A stretch of 64,000 bases of DNA from Fallopia convolvulus (GCA_964016875.1 OZ024729.1:26556494-26620493), one strand, 5' to 3'. Shown: positions 1-10,865, counted from the stretch's first letter. Numbers and translations are program-made. Notes: generated from the letters alone by a model not told the origin.

Positions 1-440
1 TATTTTCACGCCTTATTGTCTTTACCAAGCCCCATTACAACCCGGCCGAAATGAAGTTTCTATGAAGTTTTTCATTGAGCTTAAGTTCTCTTGATGATTT
101 TTGCTTGTTTTGATAAATCTTAGGTGGAGAGTTTTGGTGATATAAGTTCCAATTTCTATGAGTTTTTGCATATAAGATGAGTTGAGAGATTGGATTTATA
201 AGCCTAAACACTTGAGAGTTGAGAGAGACACATATATCCCTAGTGGGGTTGGATTGTATTTGCTTATGTCTATTTAGTGCTCATATATGTGTGATGACGT
301 TAATAGTCATTTGCTATTTTCTTCTATGTTTTGATGTCGCTTTTAAGTTGATGGCTATTTGCTTGATAAGCATGATTGTTTGGTTTTGGTTATTGTTTAG
401 TGATTGCTTGAGGACAAGCAAGCTTAAGTATGGGTTATTT
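1..440 (+). mobile_element. 3' internal end of an Athila/Tat-like Ty3 LTR retrotransposon
   Basis: Non-coding 3' portion of an LTR element whose LTR begins at 441. It carries the arrangement seen in the other Athila/Tat-type elements of this window: a CCCCATTACAA stretch near the start, a hairpin at 404-421 (stem TTGCTTG/CAAGCAA, loop AGGA), then a decayed polypurine tract (TTAAGTATGGG) and an LTR beginning TGATG. No gag or pol coding remains inside the window; the rest of the element lies to the left. The short ORF here is not conserved and is not called as a gene. Confidence 0.65.
404..440 (+). promoter_or_regulatory. Hairpin plus degraded polypurine tract (plus-strand primer site)
   Basis: A 7-bp perfect stem (TTGCTTG/CAAGCAA) closed by AGGA is followed within 3 nt by TTAAGTATGGG and then the LTR start TGATG. 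In intact relatives in this window the same tract reads TTAAGCATGGGGGAATT. The run of five G is reduced to three here, which fits an old copy. Confidence 0.6.
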
Positions 441-1908
441 TGATGTTCGTGTTTTTGGTCTAGTTTTTGGTGTGTTTCTTAGTTTGTTTAGTTTAGTTTT
501 AGTAGTTTTTAGAGTTAGTTTTGTATGTTTTTGGATGAGTTTGCATATTGTGAAAAGTATGGAAGCTACTCCGTTTTGTGTCTTTTTGTAGGTTTTTTAG
601 CAGAAAGGAGCGCTTTTTGAGCTGAGCTGAGGTTTTGTGGTGGAGGATGGAAGGCGTGAACATAAGGGAAAGTTTGCATAAGAAGATCAAGTAAAAGTCC
701 AAGTTTAAGTGGAGAAGAAGTCGAAGAAAAGCCAAAACAGAGGCTCGTTAACGATCCTGTGAAGGTCGTTAACGAGGCTAAAAGATAGAATTTTCGAGAG
801 GAGTTTGTAATCTCTACCGACCCTGTGCGGGGTCGTTAACGATGGCTCCGTGTCGGTAGAGCCTTAGCCGACTTATGGGTTGTTATATTTTATATCTTTT
901 ATCTTGTTATCTTTTAAGTTGGGTAAGTTTTTATCTTTTAGGCTTTTTAATAGATAGTTTCTTAGTATAAATACCCTTGTTCTAAGTCTAGAAGAGGGGA
1001 GTCGGATTATGTCTAGGAGAAGTCGAGTGGAAGAGGATAGCGAGCCAGGTTCGATCGAGAGAGAGGATTAGGGTCGTTAGTCAGATTTCTACTCGGTTTT
1101 GTTCTTTGTTTTCGGATTCTACAAGAGTTTGTAAGACGATATTTTGTTATTAATTTCATGTAAGTTTAGTTTTGTTTTCAATGTTTTCTTTTATTAAAGT
1201 TGTTAGCTTTATTATCATGAATAGTGAGTAGTTTTCTTATCTAGGGTCGGGGTTGAAACCCGACATAGTTGTGCATGTTTGGATGAGTGAGTTGATGTTT
1301 TGAATGCCTTTTATCTATTTTAGATTGCTTGTTATGTTTATGTTTAGACGATAGTCGAAGTAATTTGAAGTTCTTAACTTGATCGAAAGAGAAAGTTGTT
1401 AACTTGAATGTTGATATTGTTCGATTAACGAAAGTTTCGAGCTTTGGATACAAAACAAGTGATTGAGTGAATTGATTTATGAGAATTGATTGATTTGCTT
1501 GCTAATCAGCGAAAGTTGATGAATTTATCGTTTAAAGGCATGATCTCTATCTTCTTATGAGTTTATATGCATGGCTATGTTGTGGTGACCCTTGTCCTAG
1601 ATTCTTTTATCTTATTGAGTTAGTTTATTTGCTTTCGTAATATTCGTTATCGAGTTCACTTGCCTCGGTACCGAACCTGAGTTTAGTACGTTAGTCTGTG
1701 TTCGTAGGTTTTCCAGGTTCGTTAACGACCCTGACAAGGTCGTTAACGAGGTTGGTCGTAGCTGTGTTTTTTCCTGTTTTGCTTGTTTTTCTTGTTTTAG
1801 TAGTTTGATAGACAAACAACCGTGCTTCCCGTGGAACGATCCTGACTTCGCTATACTCAGCGGGGTCTTGACTATAAATTTATTTGTTGTCAAGAAAACA
1901 CCCGTCAA
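441..1908 (+). repeat. LTR of the Athila/Tat-like element (probable)
   Basis: It starts TGATG directly after the polypurine tract and appears to end near 1908 at CCCGTCAACA, just before a degraded primer-site-like CTTGTCGCCGAG. A TATA-like TATAAATACCC lies near 975. Upstream of it sits a block of inverted repeats built on CGTTAACGA (about 743-860), with another copy at 1719-1750 (stem TCGTTAACGACC/GGTCGTTAACGA). The right border is inferred from position, not from a second LTR. Confidence 0.5.
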
Positions 1909-2072
1909 CACCTTGTCGCCGAGTTAGGAAGATCAATCAGCAAGAATCAATTTGAGATATGAATAACTCTATTGCAGCCAAGCAACCCAAAATGAATACA
2001 TCTATTGCAGTTATGGAATCAATTTGAGAAATTAGGGTTTTGAGGTGTACTGGAAACACGAATTGGGCATAC

Positions 2073-2345
2073 CTTATAGAGCACCGTCTTCTTCGCCAAT
2101 GCCTTGCCGCCGGAGAGCTCGAATGGAGTGATCCTGCATCAACAACATCAATGTTAGGGTTTTCGATGGAAGTTGTGTTGCGAGAGATCTCGTGAGGGAG
2201 GGAGATCTCCATACCTGGAGGCCGATTTCACAAGCATTCGACTTCTCCTTGGATCTGCGATGCCGATTTCACAGACGGACGACAGAGATGGAGAAATTCG
2301 CTCGGAGATCTCTTTCTCGCTGCTCATGGGCTTCGAAGTACTCAT
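2073..2345 (-). pseudogene. 5' remnant of an unidentified host gene, two exons
   Basis: On the minus strand an ATG at 2345 opens a frame that meets a good splice donor (CCAG|GTATGG) at 2215. A 81-nt putative intron ending in GATGCAG leads to a second exon, 2133-2073, ending in TAAG|GTATGC. Joining 2345-2215 and 2133-2073 gives 64 open codons ending in phase 0, with residues such as ITPFELSGGKALAKKTVLYK in exon 2. I do not recognise the protein. No further exon is visible because retrotransposon sequence begins at about 1.9 kb. It could be a true gene start cut by transposon insertion, or a captured fragment. Confidence 0.3.
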
Positions 2346-2864
2346 GAGTCAAAAAATCGAGGGGTATTGCTCTTATGAATTTTGGGGCTGGATTTTTCCC
2401 GACAAGCTTGGTAAGCTGGGGGGGGAGGAGGTGGAGAAAATCAGCCGCGGTCAGCCACTACCAGCCCTTCAAGCAGCTGAACATGCCATGTCGCCGAACG
2501 CGCTCTAAGGAGCTGGAGAAAGGAGGACCAACGCGTTTCAGCTTGCGCACAAATTTTAAAAGAGGAGATAGACTATGAATAAAATAAAACGAAAAAAGAT
2601 ATATATTTTTCATATCAAAGTGATAAGCCGGTTTACCTGGTTCATGCGCTTTGTCGGCTAGTTCATAGACTCGGGGTTTACCACCAAATGTGGGTCTCTC
2701 GTTAAAAAAAATTTAACATGAAAGATAAAGGTAATTTATTTTATTTAAAATGTAACTAATTTAATTTATGGTGGGACAAGAACTTTTTTGGTGGCTCGAA
2801 ATGCCAATATGCCACAACTTTAATATATAACTATAGATGATTGTTTTTTTACGTAATTATGTCA

Positions 2865-3390
2865 GTCTATAATAGGATGCACATTAAACACGTGGGGACG
2901 TGGACACGCACATAATAGGGCGAGGATTCCTCGACTTGACAAAGATCAGGATCAATTATATATCCCCGATTTAAGGGGGCGAGGACAAGGGAGGTATTAT
3001 CCATGTTGAATCCTTGATATATATATATATATATTTTACTTTTTTAATTCATAAAATACAAAAGAATGAATTTTAAATGTAATTATAGTTTTTAATTTTG
3101 AACTTATATATGTCTACAAATTATAAAATGATAAATTTTAATTTTATTCTATTTACATTTGATATGTATAAATACTTTTTAAAGTTTAAATATTAAATTA
3201 TTAGTCTTAAAGAAATTTAATAAATGAGGCCCCAATTATAAACTCATAACTAACCGGAATTTTCCGCCCCCCTCTCCATTGGGGATTAGGCAAGAAGGGG
3301 GTGGGAATGGGAAGCTTATTAGGAGTTGGGCGAAGGTGGGGGAATGCATTCCCCGCTCCACCCCAATATGTGTGCATCCTTAGTCTATAG
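2865..3390. mobile_element. hAT-type MITE with 8-bp target-site duplication
   Basis: The element runs 2873-3382 (510 bp). Its ends are TAGGATGCACA and the inverse TGTGCATCCTTA, followed inwards by GTGGGG-type sequence on both sides. It is flanked by GTCTATAA (2865-2872) and GTCTATAG (3383-3390), an 8-bp duplication with one mismatch, the length typical of hAT elements. Inside is AT-rich and non-coding, apart from G-rich blocks near both ends. Confidence 0.65.
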
Positions 3391-3419
3391 AGTTATTTTG
3401 AGCAAATTTGGAAGATAAT

Positions 3420-4080
3420 ATGGATCTTACTTGAAGCTTAAGTTATTAGTTGTCTTTTAATAATATCTTTAGATAAGATAGAAGGTTATTTTAGGATAGA
3501 ATATCTTTAAGTTTGACAAAGGATTTTTGGCTATATAGATCTATATAAACCCTTGTATTTGCTACTTTCTAATACATGTTGAATTTATATCTTTGAAAAA
3601 GAAACTCTTATTAAGTTTTCTTATTCTAAGAATTTTCAACCAAACCTATCTTTGCTATCTTCTAATTTTCGTCCAAACACAATTCAAAATCAGATTTGTT
3701 CCACTCAAAATTCACATGAAAACCAAAGAACAAACATAACCAATTTCGTTACTTGTTCTAAAAGAAATCTTAGTCTATAAATCTTGTTGCTTGCAATCCA
3801 AGGAAGTGACTAAAATCCATTCAAGATCTTTGCAATCAAAATTGAAGAATTTGCAAGTAGAAAATAGGAGTAATTGCTTTACAAGATCGGGTTTGACAAA
3901 CAAAACGGAAGCGAAGCGCACAAGTCAATCAATTCCGTATCACTAGGTTGAGGGTTGAACCGCGTAAACACTTCTCCGTGTTCACTCGCTTTACGATTCT
4001 TTAGTTTTTGTTCTCAATTCGAATCTTTTGTTGTTGATCTTTCAAATCTGTTTACACTATCGTTCGTTCCAAAGTAAAAA
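3420..4080 (+). repeat. Possible copia LTR/leader sequence
   Basis: Non-coding AT-rich stretch with a TATA-like TATATAAACCC near 3540, lying just upstream of copia reverse-transcriptase remnants. The position suggests LTR and leader sequence of the same old copia element. I see no matching second LTR, so this is an inference from context. Confidence 0.3.
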
Positions 4081-4089
4081 TCGTTTTAC

Positions 4090-4740
4090 AAGGCTATTGG
4101 TTCAAAACAGGTTTCCAAGATGAAATACAAGCCTCACGGGAATGTGGAAAGATATAAAGCCAAGTTAGTGGTAAAGTGGTATTATCAAAAGTTAGGAAAG
4201 GATTCCAAACCTATATTTAGTTCAATTACCAAGTTATCAATTGTCAAAATTTTCATTGCTTTAGTTGTTGCCCAGGAATGGCTTTTTTTTTTATTTGGAT
4301 GTGAACATTGTGTTCCTTTGGGGCTTCTTAGATGATGAAATTTACACGATCCTACCTAATGGATATTCCAAGGCACAAAATGATCAAGTATGCAAACTTA
4401 AGATATCATTAATAATGTTATCATGGTTTGAAACAGTTTTTGCTTCAACTTGGATTAAAGCAATCATGTAATGATTATTGTCTCTTTTTGAAAGCATTAG
4501 ACTACTCCTTTACAAACCTATTGTTATATGTAGATGAAATATTAATGTGGAATTGATGCATAAGAGTTTGAGATGGTAAAGGTAGTTTTAGACAAGAAAT
4601 TTACCATCAAGGATTTCAAAATGGCAAAAATTTCCTAGGTATGGAAATATTAAGAACCAACATTGGAGGACATTGGGGCACGTCTGAGTCAACAAAATTA
4701 CATAAAAATACTTGTTAAATACGTCATTCTACACTTAACC
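4090..4740 (+). pseudogene. Degenerate Ty1/copia reverse transcriptase fragment
   Basis: Broken reading frames resemble the copia RT core. The first part (4120-4290) reads like the family's KYNPDGTVQRYKARLVAKGY block (here ...VERYKAKLVVKWYYQKLGK). After a frame change comes LDVNIVFLWGFLDDEIY, matching the family's LDVNNAFLHGDLDEEVYM, the region that holds the first catalytic Asp. A later LLYVDEIL near 4510-4530 is like the YVDD box but with E in place of the second D. Several stops and frame changes make it inactive. Gag, integrase and RNase H are not seen. Confidence 0.7.
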
Positions 4741-4846
4741 ACCAGCTAAATTTGACTTTTCAAAAAACCATCCATTAAAAAATTTTCTATTACGCTGACG
4801 GCGTGGGTGTTGTATGTGTTCCTATTGCCTAATTGTGATTTTGTTA

Positions 4847-5000
4847 TCGGGTCTGACAGATCGCAAGTTCGATTCCCCACTAGTCTTCTTGAGATGAGGC
4901 AAATGTAAATCCCTTGTAAGAGCTCTTTGAGCCCTAGAATCTTCCCTGTCCTTGGACTGGGGCGTCATTCCCTCACCCTAAATTTTTTCAATCAAAAAAA
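4847..5000 (+). mobile_element. SINE, 5'-truncated, with 16-bp target-site duplication
   Basis: A 154-bp insertion flanked by perfect 16-bp duplications AATTGTGATTTTGTTA at 4831-4846 and 5001-5016, ending in an A-rich tail. It contains GCAAGTTCGATTCCCC, a match to a tRNA-derived Pol III box B. No box A is recognisable, so the 5' end is probably truncated. The rest is non-coding, with a CTTTGAGCCCTAG stretch. Plant SINEs are mobilised by LINE machinery, and several LINEs lie nearby. Confidence 0.75.
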
Positions 5001-5016
5001 AATTGTGATTTTGTTA

Positions 5017-5645
5017 GTCACCAAGTCATGTATAAATAGAACACCACATCTCGGTAATTTAATCAATTGAGTTGAGAGGAATACAATGAAGTTTAAAATC
5101 CTTGATATCCTCGTCGCCCTTCAATGGCAAATGTCATTTGATCCTGGAATTTTATATCGCCATCTAAATGGGTTAATAAAATTACATCTCATCTCTTGTT
5201 TGATCGTTAGTGTAATGCATAGATGTGGCGGTGGTAGCTTTGCAAGTTGCAATTGGATGATGTTAGGTAGAATTGTTGTCCGCTAGCTTACTTAATATAG
5301 GTGGCACATTTTTGCTCTTTGTGGCCACAAACATCTATGAAAAGTCCAACAATCTTTCATATTTTTTGGAGTAGTTTATTTTATTTTTGTCTCTGGGTGG
5401 GATAATTCATTATTGTTAGCAATGAAGATGGTTTGGACTTTTTTGTACTTCTTCAAACCCCCATCGAATTACCCCTTTCAAGTCACAATTGAGCTAAAAC
5501 TAGAGCAAATTAAGGCCAGGCATAAATTTTACAAATCAAAGCTAAATTTTACAATTTTTTCATTATTATCTATCGTGCCTGCATTCGATCTCAATGATAC
5601 ATAGATATTTGTTACAAGACGAAAGGACGCCAAGGGGCCAAATAA
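5017..5645. other. Intergenic stretch, no gene recognised
   Basis: AT-rich sequence with only short ORFs of no recognisable family. A TATAAATAG box near 5031 is followed by nothing identifiable. Confidence 0.5.
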
Positions 5646-5661
5646 GTAATAACGCATTGTT

Positions 5662-6528
5662 TTTTTTTTTTTGGAAAAAGGTAAATTTCCATTACGTAAA
5701 GGAACCATTTACAAAAAGTCTTAGCTACACTAAGCAAAGTCTCGCATTAACATGGAGAAGCCCATGGTCAGATTTCTCAAAACTAGAATCAAGCACAAGG
5801 GTAGGAGTTATGCATGGCCCAGAGATTACAAGTGTCAAGAATCAATCAACAACAGGCACTAGACAAAACAAAGACAATTTAGCTGGTCCAATGCTGGAGG
5901 ATGTTCTTGGGGTCCTTGACTTTTGCTCGAAGCCGCAGTTTGGTGGTTTGAATGGCACTTTGGGCGCACAAAACTGGGCAGGGAGTTGCATTTCAAAAGC
6001 AAACTTCATTCCTATGAGTCCAGATAGCACTGGTTGCAGTAGTGAAAGTTGTAATTCTAAGTTTGTAAATGACAGATTTTCGATTACAGCATGAGGCGAA
6101 CCAGCTCAGCCAGTCCATCATTCCGTTAAGCATGTTACTGATGCCAACCCACCTCATAACATAAGAGATGACAAGGGTGGAGAAGGAACATTCGAACCAT
6201 GTATGTTGAGTAGTCTCAACAGCAGCAGCAGAACATAAAGGGCAGAGATTTGATTGAATTATGCCAAACCTGTGAAGTCTATCCCGGTTTGGAGTGCGGT
6301 CCTTGGCAGCAAGCCAAGTGATGAAGGCACATCGAGGAATAATGGGGGAGCTCCAAATGATATTCCCCCAACTGACGACCGGTCCCTTGTTTCTCCAAAT
6401 TTCATAGATGTCACGGCACAATGCTTTAGCATTGTTGAGGTTACAAGTGCGGCTCCAATGAGAAGCACCAATGCTTCTTTGTGTGCTTAGCAAATCATCC
6501 CGGATACGGAGGATCGACCCCATTTTTC
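5662..6528 (-). mobile_element. 5'-truncated LINE insertion (RT zinc-binding region and 3' UTR)
   Basis: The insertion is flanked by 16-bp duplications GTAATAACGCATTGTT at 5646-5661 and 6529-6544. On the minus strand it ends in a poly(A) tail (the T run at about 5661-5672). The minus-strand frame (about 6528 down to 5993) encodes the zinc-binding domain that follows RT in plant LINEs, with the pattern FITWLAAKDRTPNRDRLHRFG, then CPLC and a downstream H..F.C cluster. No RNase H domain follows, which differs from the two RNase H-bearing LINEs elsewhere in the window. The duplication is exact, so the insertion is fairly recent. Confidence 0.85.
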
Positions 6529-6544
6529 GTAATAACGCATTGTT

Positions 6545-8210
6545 ACGAAAACAAGGGAATCCAATATTTTGAAGAGACCCCATTTGTTCTGTGATTTGAA
6601 AGACTAGTCTCAACTCACATGCCTCCTGAATTTCAGGCTGATAAGGCTTCAGCTGTGGAAGCTGGAAGCTCAGTTTACAAAATAAGCACACACTTTAATG
6701 TAATAATACAATCGCAAGATAAAATTTTATTTTTATTTTTTTAAAAGAACACTGTCGACTGGGCCTTTCAGACAATATTCTCTGTACTCCCAACTGCTAA
6801 AATCAAAGTGTTGTTACCTTCACCAGATCAATGTGGTTTTGATTTGGAAAAGGATAGGACTTTGTTTGGATTGTGTCTTTTTGTGTAGGATCATCTAATG
6901 TGCAATTCTAGCAACAAAAAATAAAAATAATAAAAAAAAGCAGTCCAAAGGCAACAAATTATAATGGCAACAACCTTTTGAAAACTTATCTCTACAAATA
7001 AAATAAATAAATGCATAGAAGAAGAAGATGATGATGATAGGCTGTTGAAGAACAAGTATGGAGGATTATGGGGACCGGGCAAATTGGGGACTCTTGGTTT
7101 GCTCAACAACATTGAGAATTTGAGATGCCATCTTAAAATCTATACAACAGATATACAAGAAAGATTCTTTACTCCATATATCTCTCATCAACAACAGAAT
7201 TGACTGATACGGTTCAACTTTTTCAACAAACTGTAACAGATTCAGCAAGTCTTAACCTGCCCACATGGCAGCCAATGTTGAGCATATGGCATTGTCTATG
7301 ATTTATTTTTACACAAAGGTGCAAAGGTTCATGTTATGGGATAAAGTTATGATAAAGAGGATCTAATCTTCAACCTCATTTGACCACAACTTTGAATTAG
7401 ACAAAAAAGAAGAACGGCATTTTACTTGTGGCTGAGAACAGTTCCCCGGATACCATAGCCTCTGTCCAGCTTGCACAGGACAAGCAAGAAAAAGCCATCT
7501 TTGCTTGCATATTTAATTCAAGTTGAGAACGCTGGAGGCCACAAACATAAAGCATTGAGATATGCTTAATTAATTTTTAAGTGCAAAAATTCAAATTGAT
7601 GAGTCACATTAACATGAATTGCTCAAATTGGATACCTAGGCTAAGAAATTTAAAAAGAGTCAATCTAGGGTGCCAAAAAAAAGAGGGGGCCATGATAGTA
7701 TATGACCAAAAAGAAGAAGGGTATTATACCAATGCCCCACAACAAGTTGGTTGCAAAATGCGAAGTCATCACCATGTCATTAATCTGACTTTTCCTACAA
7801 CTCAAATGCCATATTCGACCATCTCTACTAGATCAGAGAAAATCAGAGTCACACACAAGGAACCCTAGCAAAGTGGGCCTACAGAGTATCAGAAAAGCAG
7901 CAGAGACCCAAAACCAAGTTGCTCAAAAAGAAGCCAACGGTACAGAACCTCACAGAATGCTTTCGAGATACTAGTGCCGTTAGCAATGATAAAAAGGAAC
8001 AAAAACTAGTATGAAAAGGGTAATCTGAAATGTTATTTCAGCTCAAACAAAAGATCCCTAATTGAAAGCAAAGGGTCTATAACAAAGATAATGTAAATTA
8101 ACAGGAGAAAAAGGGTGGTAGAAAGATCCCCGGATTTGGCAAAGACATCCGGGATCAGTCTGCAACATCATCCCCCATTATCCCTCCCTGATTGAAATTG
8201 AAATGAAAAA
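6545..8210. other. Intergenic stretch downstream of arginine decarboxylase
   Basis: No coding region or repeat family is recognised. Short ORFs on both strands lack familiar motifs. Part of it may be alternative 3' UTR of the arginine decarboxylase gene, which is transcribed towards it. Confidence 0.4.
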
Positions 8211-8214
8211 CAAA

Positions 8215-8220
8215 TTTATT
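8215..8220 (-). terminator. Poly(A) signal AATAAA of the arginine decarboxylase gene
   Basis: A canonical AATAAA on the minus strand lies about 130 nt past the stop codon, a plausible short plant 3' UTR. Other signals further on cannot be excluded. Confidence 0.45.
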
Positions 8221-8347
8221 CAGGCATTACACCAAGTTCTAACAGTACTGAAAAACTACAAACATCAAATTCTCAAATGAAAAATGAGTTACTTCGAAGA
8301 ACAGACGACCTGCAGACGACAAACTTGAATGTTGAAATTGGACAAGC

Positions 8348-10573
8348 TCAAGTACACATGTAAGGCCAAAGCTCGTCCTCCACGGAGAGGGCGCCATCCG
8401 AAGAGCCAGCGCTGAAGTTCCCATCACTGCAATACCCAGTGGTTACGTTCATCTCATCCCCACCAGCAGTAGCAAGGTAGGGCATGCTATGGAAGGAACG
8501 AGCAAGGCTGTCCACAAGAAAACCAGAGTTGTTCAACATTCCATGGTGATCCTCAACGTCTTCCTCCTCCTCGCTGTGAGGGTGGTGGTCGATCAGCTCA
8601 AGGGCGCGGTGTTTGAGGGTCTCGAACATGAGCTGAGGCTCGTGCTGCATCGCCCGGAGGACGTCCCCACACGACGGGCCTGGCACGGCACGCGTCACAG
8701 CGAAGCTGTGGGGCCCGTCGCTCTGCGTCACCCGCACAATGCTCGGCCCGCCAAAGAGGTTGTGAAGCCCGCCGAGCGCCTCCTGATAGGCCCCGCCCAG
8801 AAACATCCCCAGATAGTATCTGCCATTTCCACCACCACCATAACAACCGCCATTCCTATGACCGCCCTCAAGCTCATGCAGCATCAGGCTGTTTTGCCCA
8901 CCAATGAAGTTTGTGATCTTCCCATCACTGTCACAGGTTAGATCCGATAGAACACCGCGGACACCGGGCCTCTGTTCGAGTCGGTGGATTGGCATGATTG
9001 GGAAGAGTTGCCCTATCGCCCAGTAATCAGGAATGGAAGTGAAAACGGAGAGGTTGACATGGTAAGTCCGCACCGGATCAGAAACACCAAGAGCGTTTGA
9101 GACGAAATCGTACAGGGAATCGACTGCGGCCAGCTGCTCCATACAGAGAGAGCCGTCTTTGAAGTGATCAACGCAGCGTTGCTTGAGCTTATCCGCGTAG
9201 ATAAGGCAGCTGTCGTACTCTCCCGCCATGGCTGCATCTTTCACGCTGAGGTACTCAGCCCTGCACTCGTCCGGCAGCCCGTCCAGAACAAGAGAATCGG
9301 CATTTTCATAAGTAGGTGAGGTGGCGGAGACGGCCTCGAAGATGAGGATGGAGTGATGGGAGACGATTGCTCGTCCACTCTCGCTGCAGAGTATAGGGGG
9401 TTGCACGCCTTTCCGGGCGCAAACCGCCTGGACAGCACCCACCACAGTAGCAGCATATTCCTCAAGGGTGTACCCAACGGAAATGTCAGATTCGGTGGAT
9501 TTGGAGCCATCGTAATCAATCCCTAGCCCACCACCGATGTCAATCACACGCATAGAAGCGCCCAATCGAACCAACTCGGAGTAAACTTGGGCTCCCTCGG
9601 AGACACCATCGGAGAGAAGCTCTGTGGATGGGATCTGAGATCCGATATGGAAATGGAGGAGCTGGAGACAGTCTAGCATTCCGGCAGATTCGAGCCTCTT
9701 AGCAACACGAAGGATCTGAGTGGTGTTGAGCCCGAATTTGCCCTTCTCGCCGGAGGTGGATCCGAAATGACCCGAGTGCTTGGTGCGGAGCTTCGCCCGG
9801 ACCCCAATTACCGGTCGGATGCAGAGTCTCTGGGCCAAATCAATCACCAAATCGAGCTCTTCTTCGAGCTCCAGAACAATTACAGTGTTGAATTGGAGCC
9901 TGCGAGCAATGAGGGCCAAGGAGATGTACTCTGAATCCTTGAATCCGTTACAGACCAGCAGACCATCTGGACTCCCCTTGGAAAGGCAGCTCATGGCGAG
10001 AAGGAGCTCCGGCTTTGAACCGGCTTCGAGGCCAAACCGGAACGGGGCTCCGAATTTGACGATGTCTTCCACGATGAATCGATCCTGATTGCATTTGACT
10101 GGGTACACACCCTGGTAGTGCGACTCGTATCCATGGCTGTGGATAGCGAAATCGAAAGCGGATTGGAGGGATTCCAGCCGGTTCTTCAGAACATCGGGGA
10201 ACCGGACAACGAGCGGGAATGGGAGGCCCAATCCGCCATTGGATTTCGAATCGGATGCTTTCTTCACGACCTTCAACAGATCGATCTCCTGGTGAGGCAA
10301 GGTGGCGTCGCCGTGTGGCCGGACGGTGATGTTCCCGGAGGAGTTGGCGGCGAAATACGGCAGGCCCCATCGGTCGATCCGGTAAAGCTCGGCGGAGAGA
10401 GACGGGGACCACGGCAAGGACTCGACATCATTGGTGGTGGCGAACGGAAAGTTTGTCGTCGGAGGTGCGCCGAGAAATGGCCCCGGCGCGGGAAGAGAAG
10501 CGTCGGCGGAAAAGCCGAAGCCCGGAGGAGCGGGGGCAGCGGCGGCGTCGATCAAACAAGCTAGAGCCGGCAT
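8348..10573 (-). CDS. ADC: Arginine decarboxylase, intronless, 741 aa
   Basis: Pyridoxal-phosphate enzyme converting L-arginine to agmatine and CO2, the entry step of the plant agmatine route to putrescine and polyamines. The ORF is complete at 741 residues, within the usual size for plant ADC, and lacks introns as plant ADC genes do. Visible family motifs are YPVKCNQ with the PLP-binding lysine (K160), HIGSQIP (H309-), the phosphate-binding GGGLGIDYDGS (347-357), SESGRAIVSHH (397-407) and CDSDGKI (C547-), the active-site cysteine region completed by the partner subunit. The first 45 residues are rich in Ala and Pro, like other plant ADC N termini. The coding region is much richer in GC than its surroundings, which yields long antisense ORFs that are shadows. 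The start is the first in-frame ATG after the leader hairpin. The leader carries an upstream ORF and a stable hairpin, suggesting translational control. Confidence 0.97.
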   Translation of the reverse strand: MPALACLIDAAAAPAPPGFGFSADASLPAPGPFLGAPPTTNFPFATTNDVESLPWSPSLSAELYRIDRWGLPYFAANSSGNITVRPHGDATLPHQEIDLLKVVKKASDSKSNGGLGLPFPLVVRFPDVLKNRLESLQSAFDFAIHSHGYESHYQGVYPVKCNQDRFIVEDIVKFGAPFRFGLEAGSKPELLLAMSCLSKGSPDGLLVCNGFKDSEYISLALIARRLQFNTVIVLELEEELDLVIDLAQRLCIRPVIGVRAKLRTKHSGHFGSTSGEKGKFGLNTTQILRVAKRLESAGMLDCLQLLHFHIGSQIPSTELLSDGVSEGAQVYSELVRLGASMRVIDIGGGLGIDYDGSKSTESDISVGYTLEEYAATVVGAVQAVCARKGVQPPILCSESGRAIVSHHSILIFEAVSATSPTYENADSLVLDGLPDECRAEYLSVKDAAMAGEYDSCLIYADKLKQRCVDHFKDGSLCMEQLAAVDSLYDFVSNALGVSDPVRTYHVNLSVFTSIPDYWAIGQLFPIMPIHRLEQRPGVRGVLSDLTCDSDGKITNFIGGQNSLMLHELEGGHRNGGCYGGGGNGRYYLGMFLGGAYQEALGGLHNLFGGPSIVRVTQSDGPHSFAVTRAVPGPSCGDVLRAMQHEPQLMFETLKHRALELIDHHPHSEEEEDVEDHHGMLNNSGFLVDSLARSFHSMPYLATAGGDEMNVTTGYCSDGNFSAGSSDGALSVEDELWPYMCT

Positions 10574-10685
10574 CTTTCTCTTCCCCGATCTGTTCTTCTT
10601 GAATAAAAAAACGAATCTAAGCTACGTTAGAAAGAATTTTAGGGTTTTTTCCTTCCCGTTTGTATAGGTGGGGGCTTTAGAACCC

Positions 10686-10706
10686 GCCGAGGCCGTTGGC
10701 CTCGGC
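10686..10706 (-). promoter_or_regulatory. GC-rich hairpin in the ADC mRNA leader
   Basis: A perfect 9-bp inverted repeat (GCCGAGGCC and GGCCTCGGC) around a 3-nt loop. It lies between the upstream ORF and the start codon, ending about 110 nt before the ATG. Eight of nine pairs are G-C, so it would be stable in RNA and could slow scanning ribosomes. Confidence 0.55.
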
Positions 10707-10865
10707 TACCCCCTCAAAAGAAGCAAGCGGGGGAAGGTCAATCGGAGGAGAAGGACGGAGCACCGGGGCCGGGAGCTGTGTATATCCCCACGCCGACTTC
10801 AGGAGAGCAAATTGCGAATACTGGAAAGGAGGAAAAGGTTGGGGGATTTCAGATCTAGAACGGAT

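Noticed and set aside
4847..5000. A tRNA gene, because of the TTCGATTCCCC box B
   Set aside because: There is no complete cloverleaf or box A, and the sequence lies between 16-bp target-site duplications with an A-rich tail, which indicates a SINE.
7581..7868. 95-codon ORF downstream of arginine decarboxylase
   Set aside because: It has no recognisable motif, AT-rich composition unlike the nearby genes and no promoter evidence; probably chance.
8489..10564. Long ORFs on the plus strand (up to 150 codons) opposite arginine decarboxylase
   Set aside because: They are antisense shadows of a GC-rich, highly conserved coding region and contain no known domain.
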